Source: Neobacillus niacini
GTDB lineage: Bacteria > Bacillota > Bacilli > Bacillales > Cytobacillaceae
DNA length: 64,000 nt
Reading direction: 5' to 3'
Assembly: GCF_030817595.1 (NCBI RefSeq)
Contig: NZ_JAUSZN010000001.1
Location: 6,064,001-6,128,000, forward strand
In this document: piece after piece, positions 8,268-16,354 of the stretch
Layout: each line of letters opens with the position of its first letter
Numbering within the stretch: the first letter of the stretch is position 1
Translations under genes and position numbers: made by a program
Notes under the pieces: generated by a model
The model's database searches: none
What the model was told of the DNA's origin: nothing
What the model saw: only the letters and a program-made list of their open reading frames with translations

Positions 8268-8744
8268 ATGACAGGAAAGAAACGAAAACGAATTAAAATT
8301 GGGGATGTGTATGCTATACCTTTGCCGAATGGCAAATATGCTTTTGGTAGAATATTTAAAGATGCTGGCATAGGAATTTATAAAGATATCGGAGAAAGTA
8401 TTGAAGACACTCCAAAGGATTAGGAGTACCAATTTATTGTTGGTGTATATGAATATGTACTAAGATCAGGAGATTGGACAGCTGTAGAAAATCGCCCTTT
8501 TAAAAGTGATGATGAAGCATATCCACCTCCTTCTTGTATCATTGATAGTATTTCAGGTGAATATTCCATTTACCATAAAGGCGAAATTCGAAGTGCAACA
8601 AAATCGGAATGTGAAGGATTAGAAATAGCAACAGTTTGGTCGGATAACCATATCATTGATAGAATTATGGGAGAAGATAAGTGGCACAAAAACGATAAAA
8701 TTTACTTTTTACTTGTTCAACTAACGGGTGCGAGGCTTCAATAA
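8268..8744 (+). pseudogene. Imm26-like immunity protein, internal stop
   Basis: The frame opens with KRKRIKIGDVYAIPLPNGKY and AFGRIFKDAGIGIYKDI, which is the start of Imm26-type immunity proteins of polymorphic toxin systems. It is broken by TAG at 8421-8423 (codon 52). The same frame continues without further stops as EYQFIVGVYEYVLRSGDW... to TAA 8742-8744. Only one base change separates it from an intact 158-codon gene. Its last residues (VQLTGARLQ) are encoded by the R1 repeat, so the repeat touches the coding end exactly. No cognate toxin gene is nearby; as an orphan immunity gene it fits a cassette collected from elsewhere. Confidence 0.7.
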
Positions 8745-8792
8745 GGCATCGCCTTTTCCTTGTTAGACTAGGGGCAAGGGTAGCGGAAGAAA
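8712..8792 (+). repeat. R1-terminator-R2 unit, copy 1
   Basis: R1 TTCAACTAACGGGTGCGAGG (8717-8736), terminator AAGGCATCGCCTTTTCC (8743-8759), and a diverged R2 GACTAGGGGCAAGGGTAGC (8766-8784). It lies between the Imm26-like pseudogene, whose stop it contains, and the DUF5677 gene, whose ribosome-binding site follows directly. Confidence 0.8.
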
Positions 8793-8808
8793 AACAGGAG
8801 GGTTCTGA

Positions 8809-9648
8809 TTGAGTTTATTTGATGAAATACTTAACACAAATATTGAGGATTGGACTGAGTATCCAAACCTCAATACATTGAGTAAAGCGATATTAGCTGG
8901 ACAACAAATTCTAGAATTGTCCGCTAGTAAAGAGAATTTAAAACATCATGATGTAATCATTATTTCGATGTATAGAAAGGTATTAGAGCAAGCAGATGGC
9001 TTATTTATTCTTCTAGACCATGATTCAAATAGTGCTGCCACCTCAACTATTAGAACATTGTACGAAACTTCTATTGGCATGCAATTCATTTTTGAAAAAG
9101 AAAATCTATTGGCAAATCGGGCAAACTCATACTACGTTTCTTACATGCACGAACAGATAACATGGGCAAAAAAAGCAATAAAAACTGGTGAACTTTCGAC
9201 TTTATATTCATTTGAAGAGTTGCAAAAAAAAATAACAAAATTTGAATCCTCTTTAGCAGAAGAACCGTTGAAATCAATACATAATGTATGGTTAAAAGAA
9301 AAAGTAAAGTTAGAAAAGCAAAACAAACATTTTCCTCCCAAGTGGTATAGTCTTTATGGGAGTGCAATTAGTTTCACACAATTAGCTTCGAAATTTAAAG
9401 GCACTCATCCTTTTTTGTATTCAGGATATTCATTAGAATCACATGGATATACAGCACTCCAGAATGTTGTAACTGACGAAGAGACAAAGAAACAATACCT
9501 CGCACCACTTAGATATCGTCATTCTGGTTATGATACCCTCTGCTATCTTGGCAGGAGTATTGTAAATTTGTGTTCATCTTTAATGGTAAATCGCTATTGT
9601 ACCGAAATTAGACTTGAGTTTGAAGAATTCTTTGAAACTAACCGCTAG
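8809..9648 (+). CDS. DUF5677-like protein
   Basis: A 279-residue all-helical soluble protein. The pattern DSNSAATSTIRTLYETSIGM near residue 68, with a following long helical array and SLESHGYTALQN near 205, fits the DUF5677 family as I know it. The family is common beside defence and mobile genes, but its function is not established. The start is TTG 8809, with GGAGGG 6-7 bases upstream. The gene stands alone between repeat unit 1 and the single palindrome at 9790, as one cassette. A related but frameshifted protein lies at 12571-13324 on the other strand. Confidence 0.6.
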   Translation: MSLFDEILNTNIEDWTEYPNLNTLSKAILAGQQILELSASKENLKHHDVIIISMYRKVLEQADGLFILLDHDSNSAATSTIRTLYETSIGMQFIFEKENLLANRANSYYVSYMHEQITWAKKAIKTGELSTLYSFEELQKKITKFESSLAEEPLKSIHNVWLKEKVKLEKQNKHFPPKWYSLYGSAISFTQLASKFKGTHPFLYSGYSLESHGYTALQNVVTDEETKKQYLAPLRYRHSGYDTLCYLGRSIVNLCSSLMVNRYCTEIRLEFEEFFETNR

Positions 9649-9789
9649 AAACTGAGAATCTAATATGAAGGTAAGCCACGATTGTTGCTTTCCTTTTTGC
9701 ATTCCATTGGGGTTTATTGAGTAATTAAAGTTCATATAAACAAAAGGGTAATAAAACCTCTCTTTATTGTTTATTACATTAAGCTATAT

Positions 9790-9838
9790 TGATTGTGAAA
9801 GAATGTACTTAAACTAACGAGCAGAATAGTTGAATAAA
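9790..9838 (+). repeat. palindromic repeat, copy 2
   Basis: The family prefix GATTGTGAAAGAATGTACTT (9791-9810) is followed by AAACTAACGAGCAGAATAGT (9811-9830). Prefix and palindrome are present; the terminator half is absent. It separates the DUF5677 gene from the VOC gene. Confidence 0.75.
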
Positions 9839-9912
9839 AACTGTTGCCTAGTTTGGTAGGACTGGAACAATATACGTATTCTACGCACAGAATAATTACA
9901 AAAATTTTTTCT

Positions 9913-9949
9913 AACGATTACCGTTTTAATTACGTTAATCGTTTACAAT
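9913..9949 (+). promoter_or_regulatory. dyad operator and promoter before the VOC gene
   Basis: AACGATTA (9913-9920) and TAATCGTT (9936-9943) form an inverted repeat that runs into a -10-like TACAAT (9944-9949). The layout suggests a repressor or MerR-type operator. No regulator gene is adjacent, so the regulator would act from elsewhere. Confidence 0.45.
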
Positions 9950-10032
9950 AAGTATATGAACATCAACTAGGAATCGACCCCTATTTTAAGAGTATAGTTA
10001 CTTACTCAACATTAAGGAGGAAATCGATTATT

Positions 10033-10449
10033 ATGAGCGACATAGTGACATTACGAGGACTTTCCACAGTCAGTTTTTGGGCAGCTGATCTAGCAGGGGC
10101 AAAAAAGTGGTACGCCGAGCTATTGGGTATTGATCCATACTTCGAACGTCCAGGATATGCCGAGTTTCGCCTCGGTGATTACCAGCACGAGCTGGGATTG
10201 ATTGATAGCCGTTACGCGCCAGATGGTTCAGTGACTAGTCCGGCTGGTGTTGTCGTGTACTGGCACGTCGACGATGTGACATCTACTTTCAAGAAGCTGC
10301 TATCTATGGGAGCAAAAGAGTACGAAGCACCTACAGAGCGAGGTGAGGGGTTCATCACTGCTTCCGTTATCGATCCCTTTGGGAACATCCTAGGTATTAT
10401 GTATAACCAGCACTATTTAGATGTTCTGAGCTTGACCAGAAAAGCCTGA
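10033..10449 (+). CDS. VOC-superfamily (glyoxalase/bleomycin-resistance fold) protein
   Basis: A 138-residue protein of the vicinal oxygen chelate fold. It contains LSTVSFWAADLAGAKKWYAE at the start, the first-strand plus helix signature, and later YWHVDDVTSTFKKL and the closing IDPFGNILGIMYNQ. VOC proteins bind a metal and act as dioxygenases, lyases or drug-binding resistance proteins; the substrate cannot be told here. A strong site AAGGAGGAAAT stands before ATG 10033. Base use is more GC-rich than in neighbouring genes, consistent with a separate origin. It stands alone between two palindromic repeats, so it fits one cassette with its own promoter. Confidence 0.8.
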   Translation: MSDIVTLRGLSTVSFWAADLAGAKKWYAELLGIDPYFERPGYAEFRLGDYQHELGLIDSRYAPDGSVTSPAGVVVYWHVDDVTSTFKKLLSMGAKEYEAPTERGEGFITASVIDPFGNILGIMYNQHYLDVLSLTRKA

Positions 10450-10520
10450 ACCATGCCTTCAGCATTCGGCATCTTGGTATTCACTAGCTTCAAATGCATC
10501 ATTGCTTTTATTAGAATTTA

Positions 10521-10610
10521 CATAAATTAAAGGGTGCAAGAGTTGAAGATGGGGTGCTGCGGCATCCTTTTTTTCTTGTTCCACTAACGTGGCAGTTTAA
10601 TGGAATAAGG
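10521..10610 (+). repeat. R1-terminator-R2 unit, copy 3
   Basis: R1 AAAGGGTGCAAGAGTTGAAG (10529-10548), a weak hairpin GGGTGCTGCGGCATCC followed by TTTTTTT, and R2 CCACTAACGTGGCAGTTTAA (10581-10600) with outer arms TTCCA and TGGAA. The arms differ from the family (TTGAA) but still pair, an apparent compensatory change. Confidence 0.8.
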
Positions 10611-10686
10611 AATTTTACCATAACTAGGTTAATAACATTAAGGATTATCATATGGGGAATATAAATTTGTTGGAGTTAAGATTATA

Positions 10687-10720
10687 AGGATTTCAGCTTT
10701 AGCTTGGAATCCTTTTTAAA
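10687..10720 (+). terminator. hairpin with U-run
   Basis: AAGGATT...AGCTTTAGCT...AATCCTTTTT forms a stem with a trailing T-run between copy 3 of the repeat and the nuclease gene. No gene ends directly before it. Confidence 0.5.
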
Positions 10721-10804
10721 TTATAATTTATTCGTTTTTTGAAGTGTTTTAGTAGTATAATAGTATTGGTATTTATACAGATATTTACAAAAAGGGGATA
10801 ATTC

Positions 10805-11791
10805 ATGAAGAAAATAACCTACATGTTTATGGCGTTTTTATTAGTTTTCCTTGCAGCTTGTTCATCAAATGAAACAACTGGCAAAGAGGAAAATGCTGAA
10901 ACAAAGATAGAAGGGAAAAAAAAGGAACAGGGTGTAGCTGAGGCTAAAGAAAAGGCAGAAAAAACGAATAGTGAAAGCGGAGTCAGTCCAAGCGTTCCTG
11001 CCACTAGTACACCAACGATAACAAGTGTTAATGGTGACTTTGACTACAGTAAATATACACTAATTGTAGTAGATGGAGGAGATATGTCAGGTTCTAGAAA
11101 GCCGAATGTAAGAGTGGATGTCGGGTATGGCGACAGGGAATATTGGGCTTTTACAAATGAATACGGACAGTTAATTCGTGTTGAAGCAAAAAATATAACA
11201 CTCCAAAATCAGAATACTGAACATGTTTTATCGTCTGGGAGATACTATTCTGATGAAGCAAAGGTTCCCGGTACAGAGAGTCAAGAATTAGATGAAGGGC
11301 ATGTGATTGCTGACTCACTTGGGGGAGTATCTAACGCATATAACATTACACCTCAAGACAGCATTCTCAATAGGCACGGCGATCAAGCTTATATGGAAAA
11401 AGTGATTCGGGATGCAGGAGGTTGTACAGATTTCGTAGCAGTGATTCAATATCCAAATAATCAGACGCAAATTCCTAACCATTATAAATTCACTTACAAA
11501 ATTCAGGGCAGAACCATTAAAGATGAATTTGACAATGTAAACCCAGATGAAGTGAACAAAAATTTAGGGGAAACGACAGGTACGAGCAGTACCCCACCGA
11601 AAACAGACAATGTACCAGCAAACGAAACGGTAAGTAGTAATGAAGATGTTAGTAAGGTGGATACCAATCATAATGGAAGTGTTACGATCTCTGAAGCCAA
11701 AGCTGCTGGCTTTAAAATGCCAATTACGCGTGATTCATGGCTCTATAAATATATGGACGATCGTGATGGTGATGGACTAGTAGGTGAGTAA
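10805..11791 (+). CDS. lipoprotein DNA/RNA non-specific endonuclease with C-terminal Ca-binding motifs
   Basis: A 328-residue secreted lipoprotein. The signal peptide ends in lipobox LAAC with Cys19; a Lys/Glu-rich linker runs to about residue 80. The nuclease domain follows (residues ~80-235) with DEGH at 163-166, holding the catalytic His of the beta-beta-alpha metal family, and SNAYNITPQDSILNRHGD supplying the metal-binding Asn. A second linker leads to EF-hand-like loops DTNHNGSVTISE and DDRDGDGLVGE at the C terminus. Relatives are NucA-type DNA-entry nucleases. ATG 10805 follows a weak AAGGGG. It would act outside the membrane on nucleic acid; whether it serves nutrition, defence or uptake is unknown. 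Confidence 0.8.
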   Translation: MKKITYMFMAFLLVFLAACSSNETTGKEENAETKIEGKKKEQGVAEAKEKAEKTNSESGVSPSVPATSTPTITSVNGDFDYSKYTLIVVDGGDMSGSRKPNVRVDVGYGDREYWAFTNEYGQLIRVEAKNITLQNQNTEHVLSSGRYYSDEAKVPGTESQELDEGHVIADSLGGVSNAYNITPQDSILNRHGDQAYMEKVIRDAGGCTDFVAVIQYPNNQTQIPNHYKFTYKIQGRTIKDEFDNVNPDEVNKNLGETTGTSSTPPKTDNVPANETVSSNEDVSKVDTNHNGSVTISEAKAAGFKMPITRDSWLYKYMDDRDGDGLVGE

Positions 11792-11829
11792 ACAAATTGG
11801 CTATATAAATATATAACATAAAAATGAAG

Positions 11830-11889
11830 AAAGGCTGCTATTTTTGGCGGCTTTTTTCTTGTTGTACTAACGAAGCAGTATAGTTCAAC
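11830..11889 (+). repeat. terminator-R2 unit, copy 4
   Basis: A terminator AGGCTGCTATTTTTGGCGGC followed by TTTTTTC (11831-11857), then R2 TGTACTAACGAAGCAGTATA with matching outer arms GTTG and CAAC. The R1 half has decayed. It ends the nuclease cassette and precedes the gene at 11940. Confidence 0.8.
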
Positions 11890-11939
11890 AATGCTTGGGT
11901 ATTATTAGGGTAATTGTTTCCTTAGGTGGTAGAATTATA

Positions 11940-12287
11940 ATGAAAAAGTATCAGGAAGTAAGAGCTTATGAAATAAGTGAAGACTTTAAATTTATGTTTA
12001 CTCAAGTCGTGATAACACATAGTAAAGATATTGCTATGTATTGGACAAGAGATAATGTAGGTTATACCAATGAGGAAATGGCAAAGTTAAAAGTCAGGGA
12101 ATTTCCGTTGGACGAAAAGGTATTTGTTAGAGATTTTGGAGAAACATCTGCAAGAGAAATGATTGAGGAAGCAGTTAAAAAAGATTATTTTAGTGGATTT
12201 CCAATCGTTGTATTTTGGAAAGAAGCTGAAAATGATTACTATGAAAATTGGCATTCCCATTTTGAGATAGAAGATTCAACCGATTAG
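11940..12287 (+). CDS. hypothetical protein
   Basis: A 115-residue soluble acidic protein (MKKYQEVRAYEISEDFKFMF...), with KDIAMYWTRDNVGYTNEEMA and a C-terminal FPIVVFWKEAENDYYENW. There is no membrane segment or known motif. ATG 11940 has AGGTGG about 9 bases upstream; the frame is open upstream to 11895 without a better site. It occupies the space between repeat copies 4 and 5 alone, the same single-gene layout as its neighbours. Size and character resemble small immunity-type proteins, but this is a guess from context. Confidence 0.55.
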   Translation: MKKYQEVRAYEISEDFKFMFTQVVITHSKDIAMYWTRDNVGYTNEEMAKLKVREFPLDEKVFVRDFGETSAREMIEEAVKKDYFSGFPIVVFWKEAENDYYENWHSHFEIEDSTD

Positions 12288-12290
12288 CGT

Positions 12291-12366
12291 GATTGTAACT
12301 AGCGTGATCGGCTGCTCAACAAGAGCAGTCTCTTCTTGTACTAACGGAGCAGATTAGTTGATGAAG
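12291..12366 (+). repeat. R1-terminator-R2 unit, copy 5
   Basis: A decayed R1 (GATTGTAACTAGCGTGATC), terminator GGCTGCTCAACAAGAGCAGTC with TCTTCTT, then R2 GTACTAACGGAGCAGATTAG ending in TTGATGAAG. The ATG of the next small gene is inside the right arm of R2. Confidence 0.8.
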
Positions 12367-12492
12367 AAAATCTACATATATAATTTGGATTCATCAAATA
12401 ATAATAAAAAGCTAAAAACAGCACTAAACATAGAACTAAAAGAACGAGAGCTAGTTTTTAATGGGGATGGATTTACTATATATCGTGATTAA
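12361..12492 (+). CDS. 43-residue hypothetical protein starting inside R2
   Basis: The frame from ATG 12361 reads MKKIYIYNLDSSNNNKKLKT and ends in GDGFTIYRD at TAA 12490-12492. A good terminator (12507-12531) follows at once. The start codon lies in the right arm of the repeat (TTAGTTGATGAAG), so translation signals would have to come from repeat sequence. No Shine-Dalgarno sequence is clear. The protein has no known motif. The close fit between repeat end, frame and terminator argues for a real short gene, but coding evidence is thin. Confidence 0.45.
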   Translation: MKKIYIYNLDSSNNNKKLKTALNIELKERELVFNGDGFTIYRD

Positions 12493-12506
12493 TAGGTGTT
12501 AATCCC

Positions 12507-12531
12507 CTCTCGAGTGAGAGGGGTTTTTGTG
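12507..12531 (+). terminator. rho-independent terminator
   Basis: CCCCTCTCGAGTGAGAGGGG followed by TTTTTG directly after the small gene at 12361. Confidence 0.8.
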
Positions 12532-12570
12532 GATTTTCTATTGTAATTATCGTGGTTTAAAGATCTTAGT

Positions 12571-13324
12571 TCAAATAAAAGTAACTAATTCTTTCATATG
12601 ATTACTCCAGATTAGTGAATTTGGATTAGCTATTTTATGAGATTCCATTGCATATTCCAGCCATTCTTGAGAGTATGTAAAATTATTTGTAACTTCCTGA
12701 TTGAGAGATAAATTGTTTTGAGGAAAAAAGAATGTAAAGCCATTTAAAAAACCGAATAACAACGGAATAAATTGATTGATAATTGATGATGCTACATCCA
12801 CATTAAACTCTAATCCCATTATTGTCCTATTGTTAAGTCTATCCACTCTATAAAAATCTTTTATAGCTAACCCATGAACAGCTTCAGATATATGTTTTCT
12901 ATAATATAATTTATAAAAGCCAGGTGAGAATTCATTAAACATAACACTGAAGTTAATTCGTTTAGAACCGGTAATATGGTCTATTAATTTGGTAGGATAT
13001 TTATGAAAATATCTCATTTGAATAAATGCTTCTAAAACATGTCGGTATAATACCTGCGCTTCCAAATAATATCCTTTTTCAAATTGGTTATATATTAAAC
13101 CAAAAAGAATATGGAGATTGCAAATATTGTAATTTACAGATTGATTGTGCTGCACCCTCATGGGTTTCTACGTCAGCAGTTTCCCCAAAAAAATGACCTA
13201 ATTTAAAAAACACATCCATGATTTTAGGAATATTATCGTGGATACCTTTTAAATAATTCCTTGTGAATTCTTTTACTGTTTCTTCAGACATTACTATATG
13301 TTTTACTCCTAAAAGCTCGTTCAT
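12571..13324 (-). pseudogene. frameshifted helical protein, distantly DUF5677-like
   Basis: Two minus-strand frames overlap at 13088-13161. The upstream one (13324 to 13088) begins MNELLGVKHIVMSEETVKEF and reaches ETADVETHEGAAQSI. The downstream one reads NYNICNLHILFGLIYNQFEK, then YRHVLEAFIQMRYFHK, to 12571. Joined near 13145 they make one helical protein of about 250 residues with the RxxLE(A/T)xIxMxF pattern also seen in the gene at 8809. A single-base slip in a sequence such as CAATCAATCTG explains the break. It is opposite in orientation to the surrounding cassettes. No function can be stated. Confidence 0.6.
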
Positions 13325-13429
13325 TTGAACATCCTCCCTAGTCTGTTTGCAAAGTTATAGGGTAATTTTACCATAAATTGGTGTTTACTATCGTAGAATT
13401 AGTTAGTCCAATTTGATAGTTTGAAGTTA

Positions 13430-13477
13430 GATTGTGAAGAATTGTACTTAAACAAACGGGCAGTTTAGTTAAAGAAG
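13430..13477 (+). repeat. palindromic repeat, copy 6
   Basis: Prefix AGATTGTGAAGAATTGTACT (13429-13448), then TAAACAAACGGGCAGTTTAG and TTAAAGAAGG. It matches the family in full over about 48 bases and directly precedes the nucleotidyltransferase gene. Confidence 0.8.
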
Positions 13478-13531
13478 GAATAACAGATTATGCACCGAAT
13501 TTATTATAAAAATAACATTGTAGGAGATATT

Positions 13532-14344
13532 ATGACCTTATCGAATTTTCCAACAACAATTAGCCATCTTCCCAATAATGTGACTGAGGTTCTTCAAAAT
13601 CTATTGTACGGAATCCAAGAAGCAATTGGAGAAAATCTTGTAGGCATTTATTTACGTGGTTCACTCGCTTTAGGTGACTTCGATCCAAAAACTAGTGATA
13701 TTGACTTTTTAGTTGTAATCAACGACACAATTACAGAAGAAAAGTTTGCTAACCTAAGTGTGTTTCATTCTCAACTTGCAAGTTTCCCAAATCAGTATGC
13801 CCTAGATCTAGAGGGAGCATATATCGATCTCGATGCACTAAAACGTTATCGAGCAGGGGAAATTCACCCAACCATATATAGAGGTGGGGGTTTACAGTGG
13901 GGTGAACACCGTATTAACTGGGTGTTGGAACGTTGGACTGTTCGCGAACATGGAATTACCCTAATTGGACCAGACCCAAAGAAACTCATTGAACCGATTT
14001 CGGTGGAGGAACTTTATTCAGCCGTCTTGGTTCGTTTGCGAGATTGGGTAGACTATGCAAATCAGTTAGATGATCCTACTTGGCGTCTTCCCCTTAGTCA
14101 TAAAGCTTATGTGGTGGAGACGATGTGTCGAGTCATGTTTACGTTAGATTGTGGAGATATATGTAGTAAACCACATGCTATTTTATGGGCACTTGAAACG
14201 TTTCCTGAGCCATGGCGTTCCTTGGTTGAACGGTCACAGTCGTGGCGTATCGACAACGTTACTTCTCCTGATGTGAATATCATCTCTGAGGTAATGCGAT
14301 TCGTTCATTGGGTCGCCTCTAAAGCAGGGCTTTCTAAACAGTAA
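13532..14344 (+). CDS. aminoglycoside-adenylyltransferase-like nucleotidyltransferase
   Basis: A 270-residue protein. The nucleotidyltransferase core is clear: LRGSLALGDFDPKTSDIDFL at about residues 41-60, with G43-S44 and the metal-binding D57 and D59. A C-terminal helical domain of the AadA/ANT type follows (residues 165-265, with RLPLSHKAYVVETMCRVMFT). Relatives transfer AMP to streptomycin or spectinomycin; whether this one confers resistance is not shown, as many chromosomal members have unknown substrates. I chose ATG 13532, with AGGAG just upstream, over an open extension to 13490. It sits alone between repeat copies 6 and 7, the classic cargo type of an integron-like array. Confidence 0.75.
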   Translation: MTLSNFPTTISHLPNNVTEVLQNLLYGIQEAIGENLVGIYLRGSLALGDFDPKTSDIDFLVVINDTITEEKFANLSVFHSQLASFPNQYALDLEGAYIDLDALKRYRAGEIHPTIYRGGGLQWGEHRINWVLERWTVREHGITLIGPDPKKLIEPISVEELYSAVLVRLRDWVDYANQLDDPTWRLPLSHKAYVVETMCRVMFTLDCGDICSKPHAILWALETFPEPWRSLVERSQSWRIDNVTSPDVNIISEVMRFVHWVASKAGLSKQ

Positions 14345-14365
14345 CTTTTAATAATATTGATTGAT

Positions 14366-14402
14366 AACTTCTTGAACTAACGGGTAGCTTTAACGCATTA
14401 AG
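14366..14402 (+). repeat. R1-type repeat, copy 7
   Basis: ACTTCTTGAACTAACGGGTA followed by GCTTTAACGCATTAAGG, starting 22 bases after the stop of the nucleotidyltransferase gene. Only the R1 half is recognisable. Confidence 0.65.
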
Positions 14403-14516
14403 GAAAAGAAATAAAGACCTAAACCAAAGTGAAGGAAATAGTGTAAGATAAATGTGTGAACGGGTACGTTCATACGTTTTCTAATTTTTCTAATTATCAT
14501 AAAAGGAAGTTTTGGT

Positions 14517-16058
14517 ATGGCTAGTAAAGTTAGCAAAGAATACTGTCTTGCTGCGGTTAATCCAAAATTGGCACAAGAATGGCACTCCAGAAGAAATAAT
14601 TCTCTCACACCGTTTGATATTCCACCAAATTCTCATAAAAAAGTTTGGTGGAAATGCCAAAAAGGTCATGAATGGGAAGCTAGATGTGCTTACCGAAACA
14701 GAGGGCAAGGTTGCCCTGAATGTAGTAATAAAAGAGTGGGAAAAGATAATAACTTAGCAGTCACACACCAACACATTGCTTCTGAATGGCATCCTACCAA
14801 AAATAAAAAAACTCCTTATGAGGTTACTTACGGGTCACAACAAAAAGTATGGTGGCAATGTCAAAGAGGACACGAGTGGCAAATGCCCGTAAAAGCACGT
14901 ACAGTTGAACAACAAGGTTGTATTAAATGTAAACAAGGGTTTCAAAGTTCAATTCCTGAGCAAGCAATATTTATGTATGTAAAACGAGCTTTTCCCGATA
15001 CCGTTAGCCGTTATAAAGTAAATGGAAAAGTGGAAGTGGATGTTTTTATTCCTTCTTTACAGTTAGCAATTGAATATGATGGAAGGGTCTATCACCAAGA
15101 TAAAAAGCAGAAAGATTTTCAAAAGAATCAGTTTCTGAAAGAGCAAGGAATCAAGTTGATAAGAATTTTAGAGTTTGAGAAAAAAAGAAATTTAATGCCA
15201 CAGACCGAACACCCTAACACATTTATCCATGCTTTTAATAAGCATTATTCAAAAGAATATTTTCAAAGTCTTGACCTAGCCGTTTTGTGTATTTTTAACT
15301 TCATTCAAAAAAATCTTGGTGTAAAACTCTGTTCAATTCTAATTATTGATTCTTATTCAGAAAGAACGGCAATTTACGGTCAGATTTCAACCACAACTTG
15401 GGAAAATAGTTTAGCTATATGCCATCCCGAATTGATGAAAGAATGGAATTATGAAAAAAATCACGGTCTTTCTCCTTTTAAAGTACCAAGGGGAGCAAAG
15501 CAATCGGTTTGGTGGCGATGTGAGAAAGGACATGAATGGGAAGCAGTTGTATCTAATAGAACAAAGTCTATCAATCCCTCTGGATGCCCCGATTGTTATA
15601 GAGATTTGGGGGAGAATACACTTGTTCATACACACCCCGACTTAGCAAATGAATGGAACTACAAAAAGAATATTGGCAAATTACCCGAACAATATTCTTT
15701 TGGTTCTCATGAAAAAATATGGTGGAAATGTCCGAACGGTCACGATTGGGAAGCCCATATTTATAATCGGACAAGAAGCAATAAAAATCCTTCCACCTGT
15801 CCGAAATGTAGAAGTATTGCTTTTACCCATCCACACTTAGTCGAAGAATGGGATTATGAGAAGAATGGAATTCTTAACCCTTGGGAAGTGACGACCAAAT
15901 CAGCACAAGAGGTTTGGTGGAAATGTAAAGAAGGGCATGAATTTAAAGCCATTGTTTACAATCGGACAAGAGAAAAAAACGCAACGAATTGTTCTATCTG
16001 TTTAAAAAACAGGAAATTAGGAGCAAAAAGTTTGTTACAAAACACCCGCATTTATTAA
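14517..16058 (+). CDS. zinc-ribbon repeat protein with Vsr-like nuclease domain, 3' end damaged
   Basis: 513 residues with at least five copies of a DUF4379-like zinc-ribbon repeat (pattern HPxLxxEWxxxKN, then VWWKCxxGHEWxAxxxxR, then CxxC), two before and three after a nuclease domain. That domain (residues ~142-220) has E149, VDVFIP with D175 and LAIEYDGRVYH with E186/D188, ending GIKLIRILE, as in very-short-patch-repair/DUF559 PD-(D/E)XK enzymes. Start ATG 14517 has AAAGGAAG upstream. After residue ~500 the frame slips: another frame continues KFVTKHPHLLKEWNMDSSFY, the start of a sixth repeat, and then runs into repeat copy 8. The gene is therefore truncated. It probably cuts DNA; a defence role is inference. 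Confidence 0.75.
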   Translation: MASKVSKEYCLAAVNPKLAQEWHSRRNNSLTPFDIPPNSHKKVWWKCQKGHEWEARCAYRNRGQGCPECSNKRVGKDNNLAVTHQHIASEWHPTKNKKTPYEVTYGSQQKVWWQCQRGHEWQMPVKARTVEQQGCIKCKQGFQSSIPEQAIFMYVKRAFPDTVSRYKVNGKVEVDVFIPSLQLAIEYDGRVYHQDKKQKDFQKNQFLKEQGIKLIRILEFEKKRNLMPQTEHPNTFIHAFNKHYSKEYFQSLDLAVLCIFNFIQKNLGVKLCSILIIDSYSERTAIYGQISTTTWENSLAICHPELMKEWNYEKNHGLSPFKVPRGAKQSVWWRCEKGHEWEAVVSNRTKSINPSGCPDCYRDLGENTLVHTHPDLANEWNYKKNIGKLPEQYSFGSHEKIWWKCPNGHDWEAHIYNRTRSNKNPSTCPKCRSIAFTHPHLVEEWDYEKNGILNPWEVTTKSAQEVWWKCKEGHEFKAIVYNRTREKNATNCSICLKNRKLGAKSLLQNTRIY

Positions 16059-16098
16059 AAGAGTGGAATATGGATAGCAGTTTTTATCAAAGAAAGCA

Positions 16099-16206
16099 AG
16101 GTTGTGAAAAATTGTACTTAAGCTACCGGGTGCGATAGTTAAAGATCGAAGCTGTCATTTTGGCAGCTTTTCTTCTTGTGCTAACGGTGCAGGTTACTTG
16201 AAGAAG
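16099..16206 (+). repeat. R1-terminator-R2 unit, copy 8 (full length)
   Basis: The best-preserved full unit: prefix GGTTGTGAAAAATTGTACTT, R1 AAGCTACCGGGTGCGATAGT, terminator AGCTGTCATTTTGGCAGC with TTTTCTTCTT, R2 GTGCTAACGGTGCAGGTTAC. It is about 90% identical to copy 16 at 31594-31704. It cuts into the reading frame of the nuclease gene on its left and precedes the tyrosine recombinase on its right. Confidence 0.85.
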
Positions 16207-16354
16207 GTGTTTTTCATTTCATCAATGTATGAATTTACCTATTTTCTTACATTCAAATCTTTGAATTTCTTGAATTTAACCATTTTATGGGATAAAATAA
16301 GAATAGGTAAAAAAATCGTACATTCATTTTGTTGTTTTTAAAGGAGTGGGAGAG

